From NCBI GenBank assembly GCA_050248955.1, contig JBFWRK010000045.1, forward strand, positions 1 to 12,015: DNA of 12,015 bases, read 5' to 3'. Shown in pieces: positions 5,719 to 12,015 of this stretch. The DNA is from JBFWRK01 sp050248955 (GTDB lineage: Bacteria; Actinomycetota; Acidimicrobiia; Acidimicrobiales; Ilumatobacteraceae). The notes under the pieces were generated by a model. That model searched no databases. It saw only the letters and a program-made list of their open reading frames with translations, and was not told where the DNA came from. The translations under genes were made by a program, and so were the position numbers. Position 1 is the first letter of the stretch. Each line of letters opens with the position of its first letter.

Positions 5719-6393
5719 TCAGCCGACCTTCGCCTGCGCGTGGTCGAACAACCGCTGCAGCTCGGCGTGCAACTGCTCCGACATCGCCTTCACGGCGCCC
5801 CTCGGCACGCGCCCACCTTCGGTGACGATCGGAGGGATCAGCGGGCCGATCGTCACGTGCACGCGGCGGGGACGGACGAACTTCGCATCCTTCGGCATCG
5901 CCCACTCCGACCCGCCGATGCCGACGGGCAGAATGCCGACACCCGCCTTCGCGGCCACGTACGCGGCCCCGTCGAACAGCGGCTGCACGATCGGACCACT
6001 CTTGCGCTCCCCCTCCGGGAAGAGCACGAGCGGCTCACCACCCTCCAGCACCTCGATGCAGCGCTTCAACGCCTCGCGGTCCGCTGTGCCGCGCGTGACC
6101 GGAAAGCCCCCGAGCGACGACAGCAGCCAGCCGAGCCCCTTCACCTTCCACAACGAGTCCTTGCCCATGTAGCGCAAGCGCCGCTTCGTCACGACCGCGA
6201 CGATCGGCGTGTCGACGTAGGACCGGTGCACCGGCGCGACGACGAACGCACCCGACTGCGGGACGTGCTCGAAGCCCTCGACGCGCATCCGCAACCAGAT
6301 CCGGCAGAAGCCCACGTTCAGCCGGCGGAAGAAGCGGTACATGAGACGCGCCACCAGCGAGTTGTCCGCCATCTTCGATTCGACCTCGCTCAT
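5719..6393 (-). CDS. plsC: PlsC-family 1-acyl-sn-glycerol-3-phosphate acyltransferase
   Basis: A 224-residue lysophospholipid acyltransferase, expected to transfer an acyl group to 1-acylglycerol-3-phosphate to make phosphatidic acid at the inner face of the membrane. The family motifs are in order: motif I as HRSYVD (H56 and D61; the usual preceding Asn is Val), motif II GFPVTRG (96-102, Arg101), motif III FPEGER (125-130), and motif IV GILPVGIGG (153-161). No strong transmembrane helix is obvious, so membrane binding is probably peripheral. The ATG at 6393 overlaps the cmk stop (ATGA) and has GGGGAG three bases upstream; the frame runs further upstream, but only as a shadow of cmk. The cmk-plsC gene order is common in bacteria. 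Exact acyl and acceptor specificity is not visible. Confidence 0.92.
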   Translation of the reverse strand: MSEVESKMADNSLVARLMYRFFRRLNVGFCRIWLRMRVEGFEHVPQSGAFVVAPVHRSYVDTPIVAVVTKRRLRYMGKDSLWKVKGLGWLLSSLGGFPVTRGTADREALKRCIEVLEGGEPLVLFPEGERKSGPIVQPLFDGAAYVAAKAGVGILPVGIGGSEWAMPKDAKFVRPRRVHVTIGPLIPPIVTEGGRVPRGAVKAMSEQLHAELQRLFDHAQAKVG

Positions 6394-7025
6394 GGTCTCC
6401 CCAGCAGTTGCACGATGGCGTCGACGACCTCGTCGACTGTACGGCTGTCCGTGTCGACGAAGGCGGATCCGTCGGCCTCGGTCAGCGGGCTGTCGTCGCG
6501 GGTCGAGTCGACGTGGTCCCGCGCGGCGATGGACGCCTCGATCTGGTCGATGTCGCCACCCGCCTCCGCAGCCCGGCGGCGGGCGCGTTCGCGCGGCGAC
6601 GCGGTGAGGAACACCTTCAACTCCGCATCGGGGAAGACGACGGACCCGATGTCGCGTCCCTCGATGACACCGCCTCCCGCCTCGGCCGCCCACGCCCGCT
6701 GGCGCTCGCGGAGGTCGGCGCGCACGCCCGGGTTCGCGGCGACCTGGCTGACGAGTGCAGTGACCTGGGGCCCGCGGATCGCCGCGGTGCCGTCGACGCC
6801 GTCGACGGTCACGCCGTGCGCGTCGATGTGCAGCGTCATGTCGCGGGCGACGGCGGCCACGGCGTCGTCGTCGTCCGGATCGACCCCGCGGCGCAACACG
6901 GCGAGCGTGACCGCGCGGTACATCGCGCCGGTGTCGAGGTAGGGCAGGTCGAGGCGCGCCGCCACCGCCCTGCTGACGGTCGATTTGCCCGCGCCGGCAG
7001 GCCCATCGATGGCGATCACCCGCAC
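6390..7025 (-). CDS. cmk: Cytidylate kinase
   Basis: Phosphorylates CMP and dCMP with ATP to the diphosphates in pyrimidine nucleotide recycling; cytoplasmic. The 211 residues fit the short bacterial CMP kinases. The P-loop GPAGAGKST is at 8-16, followed by DTGAMYRAVT (31-40), the strongly conserved EGRDIGSVVFPDAELKVFL segment, and the lid/NMP region with RDHVDSTRDDSPL. The start is GTG at 7025; a second in-frame GTG two codons later is also possible. It begins 7 bp after the guaB1 stop, with only a weak GGTGA as ribosome site, and overlaps plsC by 4 bp, so guaB1-cmk-plsC look like one transcript. Confidence 0.97.
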   Translation of the reverse strand: MRVIAIDGPAGAGKSTVSRAVAARLDLPYLDTGAMYRAVTLAVLRRGVDPDDDDAVAAVARDMTLHIDAHGVTVDGVDGTAAIRGPQVTALVSQVAANPGVRADLRERQRAWAAEAGGGVIEGRDIGSVVFPDAELKVFLTASPRERARRRAAEAGGDIDQIEASIAARDHVDSTRDDSPLTEADGSAFVDTDSRTVDEVVDAIVQLLGRP

Positions 7026-7032
7026 GCGGCGA

Positions 7033-8469
7033 TCACCAGCTCGTGCCCTGCGGGCGTCCCTCGTCGTAACCGGCAGCGCTCTGCACGCCGACGACGGCGC
7101 GCTCTTGGAGCTCGGGGATCGTGCGCGCCCCAGCGTACGTGCACGCGCTGCGGACGCCCGAGACCACGTCGTCGATGATGTCCTCGACGCCAGGACGCTC
7201 GGCGTCGAGGTACATCCGCGAGGTGCTGATGCCCTCCTCGAAGAGCTCCTTCCGGGCCCGCTCGAACGCCGTCTCGGCGCGCGTGCGGTTCTTCACTGCG
7301 CGGTGCGACGCCATGCCGAAGCTCTCCTTGTAGAGCCGCCCGTCGGGATCGCGCAGCGTGTCCGCGGCGCTCTCGTAGGTGCCGGCGAGCCATGAGCCGA
7401 ACATCACGTTGTCGGCGCCGGCAGCCAGCGCGAGCGCGACGTCGCGCGGGTAGCGGACGCCACCGTCGGCCCACACGTGCTTCCCGATCCGATGGGCCTC
7501 GAACGCGCACTCGTGCACGGCGGAGAACTGGGGCCGGCCGACCCCGGTCATCATCCGGGTGGTGCACATCGCACCAGGTCCGACGCCGACCTTCACGATG
7601 TCGGCGCCTGCCTCGATCATCTGACGGGTGCCCTCCGCCGTCACCACGTTGCCGGCGATGAGCGTCGTGTCGGGCACGACCCGGCGGACCTCTTCGATCG
7701 AGGCGAGCATCCGCTGCTGGTGACCGTGTGCGGTATCGATCACGAGCGCGTCGGCACCCAGCGCGGCGAGCGCCTTGGCCTTCGCCGCCGGATCACCGTT
7801 GATGCCGACGGCGACGGCGATCCGGAGGTGTCCGTCCGCATCGACGGCTGGGTGGTAGATCGTGGAGCGCAGTGCGCCGCGGCGAGTGACACATCCGACG
7901 AGCTCGCCGTCGTCACCGATCACCGGCGCTGCCGACACCCGTTGCACGGAGAGCCTGGCGAAGATCTCCTCGAGGTCCGTGCCGGCATCGATCATCACGA
8001 GATCTCGGCTCATCACGTTGTGGAGCTGCGTGAACCGGTCGAAGCCGGCAGCGTCGCGCTCGGTGAAGATCCCGATCGGCTTGTCCGCGTCGACGACGAT
8101 CACCGCGCCGTGGGCGCGCTTGTGGATCAGGCCGAGTGCGTCGCCGACGGTGTTCGACGGGGCGAGCGTGATCGGCGTCTCGTAGATCGGGTGACGCGAC
8201 TTCACGAAGGCGATCACCGTCTCGACGACGTCGAGCGGGATGTCTTGTGGCAGCACCGCCATGCCGCCCCGGCGGGCGACCGTCTCGGCCATCCGGCGGC
8301 CGGCGACCGCCGTCATGTTCGCGACGACGATCGGGATCGTGGTCCCGACCCTGTCGGGCGTGGTGAGATCGACGTCGAAGCGCGACGGCACGGTCGACAA
8401 GCTCGGCACCATGAACACGTCGTTGTAGGTCAGGTCGTACGACGTCGGAGCGTCGTTCAAGAACCGCAT
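7033..8469 (-). CDS. guaB1: GuaB1-type IMP dehydrogenase-family protein, probable GMP reductase with CBS domains
   Basis: A 478-residue protein of the IMPDH/GMPR family with a CBS pair inserted in the TIM barrel (about residues 90-205), the architecture and length of actinobacterial GuaB1. The catalytic loop GVGPGAMCTTRMMTGVGRPQ has the nucleophile at Cys302. DTAHGH (245-250) and the phosphate-binding ADGGVRYP (334-341) are also conserved. After the barrel the sequence reads YKESFGMAS (380-388), closer to the FYGMSS of GMP reductases than to the YRGMGS of IMP dehydrogenases. Mycobacterial GuaB1 has been characterised as a GMP reductase, so GMP to IMP salvage is the more likely reaction. The ATG at 8469 gives the canonical N-terminus. 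A hairpin surrounds its Shine-Dalgarno. Cmk follows after 7 bp. Confidence 0.95.
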   Translation of the reverse strand: MRFLNDAPTSYDLTYNDVFMVPSLSTVPSRFDVDLTTPDRVGTTIPIVVANMTAVAGRRMAETVARRGGMAVLPQDIPLDVVETVIAFVKSRHPIYETPITLAPSNTVGDALGLIHKRAHGAVIVVDADKPIGIFTERDAAGFDRFTQLHNVMSRDLVMIDAGTDLEEIFARLSVQRVSAAPVIGDDGELVGCVTRRGALRSTIYHPAVDADGHLRIAVAVGINGDPAAKAKALAALGADALVIDTAHGHQQRMLASIEEVRRVVPDTTLIAGNVVTAEGTRQMIEAGADIVKVGVGPGAMCTTRMMTGVGRPQFSAVHECAFEAHRIGKHVWADGGVRYPRDVALALAAGADNVMFGSWLAGTYESAADTLRDPDGRLYKESFGMASHRAVKNRTRAETAFERARKELFEEGISTSRMYLDAERPGVEDIIDDVVSGVRSACTYAGARTIPELQERAVVGVQSAAGYDEGRPQGTSW

Positions 8470-8500
8470 GAGTGGATGCTGCCTCCCGGAAAGCCACTCA
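8469..8500 (-). promoter_or_regulatory. Hairpin around the guaB1 ribosome-binding site
   Basis: On the minus strand TGAGTGG (8500-8494) and CCACTCA (8475-8469) are exact complements with an 18-base loop. The loop contains GGGAGG (8487-8482), the only good Shine-Dalgarno, and the distal arm ends on the A of the guaB1 ATG. The linear distance from GGGAGG to ATG is 12 bases, longer than usual. The fold could modulate initiation by trapping the start codon. Confidence 0.5.
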
Positions 8501-8549
8501 AGGCTAAGGCGTCTGGGGGGCCAACCGAAACATCCCCGCCCCGGATCAC

Positions 8550-8555
8550 TACCGT
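8550..8555 (+). promoter_or_regulatory. Putative -10 box of the hydrolase-sua5 operon
   Basis: TACCGT fits TANNNT and ends eight bases before the GTG at 8564, so the transcript would have almost no leader. No Shine-Dalgarno precedes that GTG. No clear -35 is visible. It lies in the 94-bp region between the divergent guaB1 and hydrolase starts. Confidence 0.35.
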
Positions 8556-8563
8556 CTCCGTCC

Positions 8564-9253
8564 GTGACACAACGACCCGTGCTCCTCGTCCACGGCTGGG
8601 GTGGGTCCTTCCGCCTCACCTGGCAGCAGACCCCGCTCGTGCCGCTGCTCGAAGATGCCGGGCGGACGGTGATCGGCGTCGACCTGCTGGGGCACGGCAC
8701 GGCGGACAAGCCGCACGATCCGGCGGCCTACGCCGACCTGACCCAGGCGATCGAGGCCGTGCTCCCCGACGAGCCGGTCGACGCGGTCGGCTTCTCGCTC
8801 GGTGCGATCACGTTGCTGCAGCTCGCTCGGCGGCGACCCGAGGCGTTCCACCGGCTCGTGCTCGCGGGGATCGGCGAGAACGTGTTCCGCGAGGACGAGG
8901 ACGGGACCCGTCGGATCGTCGCCGCGCTCGAGGGCAACGGCGACCCCGACGACGTGACGAGCCAGCTGTTCCGGCAGTACGCCGACCAGCCCGGCAACGA
9001 CCGGGTGGCGCTCGCCGCGGTGATGAAGCGTCCCCGCTCGGCACCATTGCGGCCGGAGGATCTCGCCGGCGTGACCTGCGAGACGCTCGTCGTGATCGGC
9101 GACAAGGACTTCGCCGGTCCGGGCGAGCCGCTCGCCGACGCGCTGCCGGACGGTCGGCTCGTGACGCTGCGCAAGGTCGACCACTTCGCCACGCCCGAGT
9201 CGTTCGCGTTCATCGACGCGACCCTCGAGTTCCTCGAGGCGCTGCCCGCGTGA
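8564..9253 (+). CDS. Alpha/beta-fold hydrolase
   Basis: A 229-residue cytoplasmic alpha/beta hydrolase. HGWGG (10-14) supplies the oxyanion region, GFSLG (76-80) the nucleophile Ser78, GDKDFAGP (179-186) the likely acid Asp182, and VDHFATPE (205-212) the catalytic His207, so the triad is complete. The cap region between strands is short. The start is taken as GTG at 8564, which puts the first strand (PVLLVHGWGG) right at the N-terminus as usual; the frame extends upstream to 8468, but only over the guaB1 leader. The stop codon overlaps the sua5 start (GTGA). Substrate unknown; its fixed coupling to a tRNA-modification gene does not by itself define a role. Confidence 0.88.
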   Translation: MTQRPVLLVHGWGGSFRLTWQQTPLVPLLEDAGRTVIGVDLLGHGTADKPHDPAAYADLTQAIEAVLPDEPVDAVGFSLGAITLLQLARRRPEAFHRLVLAGIGENVFREDEDGTRRIVAALEGNGDPDDVTSQLFRQYADQPGNDRVALAAVMKRPRSAPLRPEDLAGVTCETLVVIGDKDFAGPGEPLADALPDGRLVTLRKVDHFATPESFAFIDATLEFLEALPA

Positions 9254-10173
9254 CGCCGGAGATCGCGGCCGCGGTCACGGTGCTCCGCCACGGCGGCCTG
9301 GTCGCGTTCCCCACCGAGACCGTCTACGGGCTCGGCGCGGACGCGACGAACGAGTTCGCCGTGCGCAGGGTGTTCCGTGTCAAGGGCCGCCCGGAAGGCC
9401 ATCCGCTGATCGTGCACCTCGCCGACGACGACGAGCTGGGCGGTTGGGTCCGCCACATCACCGAGCCGGCGCGCTTGCTCGCCGCGGCCTGTTGGCCCGG
9501 GCCGTTGACGCTCCTCCTCGAACGCTCCGCGCGCGTGCTGCCCGAGATCACCGGCGGTCGCGCCACGGTCGGGGTACGCGTGCCTGCGCACCCGGTCGCT
9601 CAGCAGCTGCTGCGGGCGTTCGGCAGCGGCATCGCAGCGCCGTCAGCGAACCGCTTCGGGCACGTCAGCCCGACGACGGCCGAGCACGTGCGTGACGACC
9701 TCGGCACCGATGTCGACCTCGTCCTCGACGGCGGACCGTCCGTCGTCGGCGTCGAGTCGACGATCGTCGACTGCACCACGGATCCCCCGCAGGTGCTGCG
9801 CCCCGGAGCGATCACGGCGCTCGAGATCACCCGCATCCTCGACGGCGTGGCCCCCGGCTCGCCCGGTGGTCCGAGCCGCGCCCCCGGCATGCTCGAATCG
9901 CACTACGCACCCCGGTGCCGGGTTGTGCTCGCCGAGTCACACGCACAGGCGTCCGAGCTCGCTGCGGCGGAAGCGCGTCGCGGCTTCCGGACGGAGCTGC
10001 TCGATCCTCGGATCGCCGTCGCCGACTACGCCCGCAACCTGTACTCGTGGCTGCGCAGCGCCGACGACCGCGGCATCGAGGTGCTCGTCGCGGTCCTCCC
10101 GGCGCCCGAAGGTCTCGGGTTCGCGGTGCGCGACCGCCTTCTCAAAGCGGCGGCGCCGCGCCCAGCCGGTTGA
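9250..10173 (+). CDS. sua5: Threonylcarbamoyl-AMP synthase, Sua5 type
   Basis: Makes threonylcarbamoyl-AMP from threonine, bicarbonate and ATP, the first step of t6A formation at position 37 of ANN-decoding tRNAs; cytoplasmic. The 307 residues hold a YrdC/TsaC catalytic domain (about 1-200) and the extra C-terminal Sua5 domain (about 222-305), so it is the long form. Visible motifs are FPTETVYGLGADA (20-32), KGRPEGHPL (45-53), APSANRFGHVSPT (130-142), GVESTIVD (167-174), LRPGAIT (183-189) and the inter-domain linker SRAPGMLESHYAP (209-221). The GTG start overlaps the hydrolase stop by 4 bp and has GAGG ten bases upstream. Its 3' end overlaps the convergent J-domain gene by 32 bp. Confidence 0.95.
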   Translation: MTPEIAAAVTVLRHGGLVAFPTETVYGLGADATNEFAVRRVFRVKGRPEGHPLIVHLADDDELGGWVRHITEPARLLAAACWPGPLTLLLERSARVLPEITGGRATVGVRVPAHPVAQQLLRAFGSGIAAPSANRFGHVSPTTAEHVRDDLGTDVDLVLDGGPSVVGVESTIVDCTTDPPQVLRPGAITALEITRILDGVAPGSPGGPSRAPGMLESHYAPRCRVVLAESHAQASELAAAEARRGFRTELLDPRIAVADYARNLYSWLRSADDRGIEVLVAVLPAPEGLGFAVRDRLLKAAAPRPAG

Positions 10174-10774
10174 GCTCGGCGACCCAGACGTCGCGGATCA
10201 TCTCCACGTCGGGCGCCGCAAGGCCGTCGACGCCGGCGACCGTCAGGCTGACGGTGCTGGAACCGGCATCGGGCACGAGCTCGAGCCGGCACCAGCAGTC
10301 ATGGGGTTCGCCGAGGTGGACGTCGAGCAAGTACGGCGGCTCGTCGACGAGCACCTCGCCGAGCCACGACGTGACCACGAGCAGCGCCTCGAACGCCTCG
10401 GCCGGCAACGCCTCGATCACGAACGATGGAGCATCGTGCTGGACGCGATCGCGCCACGGGACCGTTCGTCGCGGACGACCGCCGGCGTCGGCCGCGCCGC
10501 TCGCTCCTGGATCGCCGGAGTCTCCTGAAGCTCCGGAGCGTGGCGTGGCGGACTGTTCCGTCGCCGGCGAGTCGCGACCCGACACGCCGCCGAGCGGCCG
10601 TCGACCGGTCAGGTGGCCGATCGCGGCGTCGAACGCCTGGTTCAGCTCGCGCATCCGCCGTTCGTCGCCGCCACGGTCGGGGTGCGACTCGAACGCCAGC
10701 CGCCGCCGGGCCGCCCTGACCTCCTCGATCGACGCGTCGCTCGTGAGGCCGAAGGCCGCGAACGGGTCGTTCAC
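10142..10774 (-). CDS. J-domain (DnaJ-like) protein with an uncharacterised C-terminal region
   Basis: A 210-residue class III J protein, expected to stimulate the ATPase of an Hsp70 (DnaK) partner. The N-terminal J domain (about 1-57) has the invariant HPD at 31-33 followed by RGGDERRMRELNQAFDA. There is no glycine/phenylalanine region or zinc finger. A low-complexity linker rich in Gly, Ser, Ala and Asp (about 62-103) leads to a folded-looking C-terminal part (about 106-205), including DVHLGEPHDCWCRLEL, that I cannot assign. The start is GTG at 10774, overlapping the xylulokinase stop (GTGA). The C-terminal part presumably binds a client or tethers the chaperone; this is inference. It is cotranscribed with xylulokinase, perhaps only by proximity. 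Confidence 0.85.
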   Translation of the reverse strand: MNDPFAAFGLTSDASIEEVRAARRRLAFESHPDRGGDERRMRELNQAFDAAIGHLTGRRPLGGVSGRDSPATEQSATPRSGASGDSGDPGASGAADAGGRPRRTVPWRDRVQHDAPSFVIEALPAEAFEALLVVTSWLGEVLVDEPPYLLDVHLGEPHDCWCRLELVPDAGSSTVSLTVAGVDGLAAPDVEMIRDVWVAELNRLGAAPPL

Positions 10775-12015
10775 GGCGTCCCGACGTCGCGCACCGCCGC
10801 ATACGCGGCGCGCACGTCGGCCCCAACAGTGGCTCCGGCGCCTGGCTCGACCTGGTGGCCGCTTCCAAGCCCCCAGCGCGCCGCGATCTCACCGTGCGGA
10901 CGTTGCTCGAGCACGGCCGCAGCTTGCACTGCGGCGCCGGTCGCGACCGACTCGTCGGCATCGGCCACCGTGACCTCCTGGCCGAGCAGGTCCGCGAAGA
11001 TCTGCCGGTAGGCGGCAGAGCGCGCTCCGCCGCCTGTGAGCAGCACACGTCCCATGGGCCCCGGGACGAGCTCGCGCAGCGCGTCGAGCGCGTCGATCAA
11101 TCCGCACGCGACGCCCTCGAACGCGGCCCTGGCGAGCTCTGCACGGCTGACACCGGAACGGAGCCCCGCCAGCACGCCGGTCGCGGAGGGACGGTTCGGC
11201 GTTCGCTCGCCGTCGAAGTACGGCAGGAGCACCAGGCCGTCCGCGCCCGGTGGGCCGGCGAGCGCGAGCCGGTCGAGCTCCTCGTGATCGACCCCGAGCA
11301 GCCGCGCGATCGAATCGGTGACCTTCGTGGCGTTGAGGGTGCACGCCAGGGGCAGGAACCGCCCGCTGGCGTCGGCGAACCCGGCGATCGATCCGCTCGG
11401 ATCAGCAACAGCCGTGTCGCTCACGGTGAACACGGTGCCGGACGTGCCGAGCGAGATCACGACGTCGCCGCGCCGGAGGCCGAGGCCGAGCGCAGCGGCC
11501 ATGTTGTCGCCCGTGCCGGGGCCGACGATCGTGCCGTTCCAGTCGCCCGCCGCGTCGAGCGGACCGAGCACCTCGGGCACCACGGTCGACCAGTCCCGCT
11601 CGGCGTCGACGAGCCGCAGCAGGTCCCACCGGTAGCCGCCCTCGGCCGGGGACCAGTACCCCGTCCCCGATGCGTCACCCCGATCGGTCGTGAGCCGGCC
11701 TGTCAACTGCGACGTCAACCAGTCGTGCGGCAGCAGCACGTGGGCGAGCCGCTCCCACGCGGCCGGCTCGCTGCGGTGCAGCCAGGACAGCTTCGTGATC
11801 GTCAGCGACGCGACCGGCACGGTGCCGCACGCGGCGGCCCAGTCGGCGGCGCCACCCGGCAACTGACCGATCAACCAGCTGCTGTCCGGTGCGCTCTCGG
11901 TGTCGTTCCAGAGCTTCGCCGGGCGGATCACCGTGCGCTGCGCGTCGAGCGCGACCATGCCGTGCTGCTGGGCGGCGACACTGATCGCAGCAATGGCCGG
12001 GCCTGCGCCTGCGCC
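10771..12015 (-). CDS. xylB: Xylulokinase (5' end cut off by the window)
   Basis: Phosphorylates D-xylulose to xylulose 5-phosphate for the pentose phosphate pathway. A FGGY-family kinase; 414 residues are visible and the reading frame continues through the window edge, so the N-terminal 50-60 residues are missing. QQHGMV (coded at 11953-11970) and LWND identify the sugar-binding half; DRGDASGTGYWS, the catalytic Asp in GPGTGDNMAAALG (codon at 11506-11508), SLGTSGTVF, LPYFDGERTPNRP and LTGGGARS follow in the normal order. It is intact to its own stop, which overlaps the J-domain gene start. No xylose isomerase or transporter gene is inside the window, so the pathway context lies further upstream, if present. 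Confidence 0.93.
   Translation of the reverse strand, partial: GAGAGPAIAAISVAAQQHGMVALDAQRTVIRPAKLWNDTESAPDSSWLIGQLPGGAADWAAACGTVPVASLTITKLSWLHRSEPAAWERLAHVLLPHDWLTSQLTGRLTTDRGDASGTGYWSPAEGGYRWDLLRLVDAERDWSTVVPEVLGPLDAAGDWNGTIVGPGTGDNMAAALGLGLRRGDVVISLGTSGTVFTVSDTAVADPSGSIAGFADASGRFLPLACTLNATKVTDSIARLLGVDHEELDRLALAGPPGADGLVLLPYFDGERTPNRPSATGVLAGLRSGVSRAELARAAFEGVACGLIDALDALRELVPGPMGRVLLTGGGARSAAYRQIFADLLGQEVTVADADESVATGAAVQAAAVLEQRPHGEIAARWGLGSGHQVEPGAGATVGADVRAAYAAVRDVGTP

Noticed and set aside
5057..6172. 371-codon plus-strand frame over the lipoprotein and plsC
   Set aside because: Ser/Arg/Pro-rich shadow of the lipoprotein in another frame, then antisense to plsC.
6394..6693. 100-codon upstream extension of plsC
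   Set aside because: It runs inside cmk in another frame, is Arg-rich and low in structure, and the ATGA junction at 6390-6393 gives a normal PlsC N-terminus.
8470..8709. 80-codon upstream extension of guaB1
   Set aside because: It covers the divergent intergenic region and the start of the hydrolase gene; the 478-residue form from 8469 matches the GuaB1 family length.
7477..9249. Long plus-strand open frame that continues into sua5 (about 900 codons in total)
   Set aside because: The part before 9250 is antisense to guaB1 and out of frame across the hydrolase gene; its product is Arg/Asp/His-rich with no domain. The GTG at 9250 gives a normal Sua5 N-terminus.
1..12015. tRNA, rRNA, CRISPR, insertion sequence, prophage or defence genes
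   Set aside because: I looked on both strands for T-loop motifs, regularly spaced repeats, transposase or integrase motifs and terminal inverted repeats and saw none that held up.

Overview
The window is a strongly GC-rich stretch of bacterial chromosome, densely packed with housekeeping and metabolic genes. I infer an actinomycete-type genome (Actinomycetota, possibly Acidimicrobiia; the class is a guess). The reasons are a GuaB1-type IMP dehydrogenase/GMP reductase, an actinobacterial-style xylulokinase (QQHGMV and DASGTGYW motifs), frequent GTG starts, very high GC at third codon positions, and start codons preceded at 6-8 nt by TANNNT boxes with no Shine-Dalgarno, as in leaderless genes. 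I see no tRNA, rRNA, insertion sequence, CRISPR array, phage gene or defence gene.

Layout from left to right. A small two-helix membrane protein (+, 18-302) runs into the 3' end of a minus-strand pair, pyruvate kinase followed by an alpha/beta hydrolase (2477 down to 283). Divergent from pyruvate kinase, with only 19 bp between start codons, is a plus-strand pair: a histidine-phosphatase-family protein and an M18 aminopeptidase (2497-4430). Next come about 600 bp without a convincing gene (4431-5037), holding several direct and inverted repeats, then a cysteine-rich lipoprotein of unknown function (+, 5038-5712). Convergent to it is the minus-strand operon guaB1-cmk-plsC (8469 down to 5719): GMP/IMP interconversion, CMP kinase and an acylglycerol-phosphate acyltransferase. 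Divergent from guaB1 is an alpha/beta hydrolase overlapped with a full-length Sua5-type threonylcarbamoyl-AMP synthase (+, 8564-10173). The right end is a minus-strand pair, xylulokinase (cut by the window edge) followed by a J-domain protein (12015 down to 10142).

Within every operon but one junction, adjacent genes are joined by 4-bp ATGA or GTGA stop/start overlaps (1041-1044, 3114-3117, 6390-6393, 9250-9253, 10771-10774), which indicates translational coupling. The exception, guaB1-cmk, has a 7-bp gap. The three convergent junctions overlap by 20 bp, overlap by 32 bp, or leave only 6 bp, so there is no space for ordinary intrinsic terminators.

I did not find a clearly new multi-gene system. 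The parts most worth a second look are the symmetric 19-bp divergent start region at 2475-2499, the repeat-bearing gene-poor region 4431-5037, the hairpin that encloses the Shine-Dalgarno of guaB1, and the uncharacterised proteins: the Cys-rich lipoprotein, the small membrane protein and the C-terminal half of the J-domain protein.
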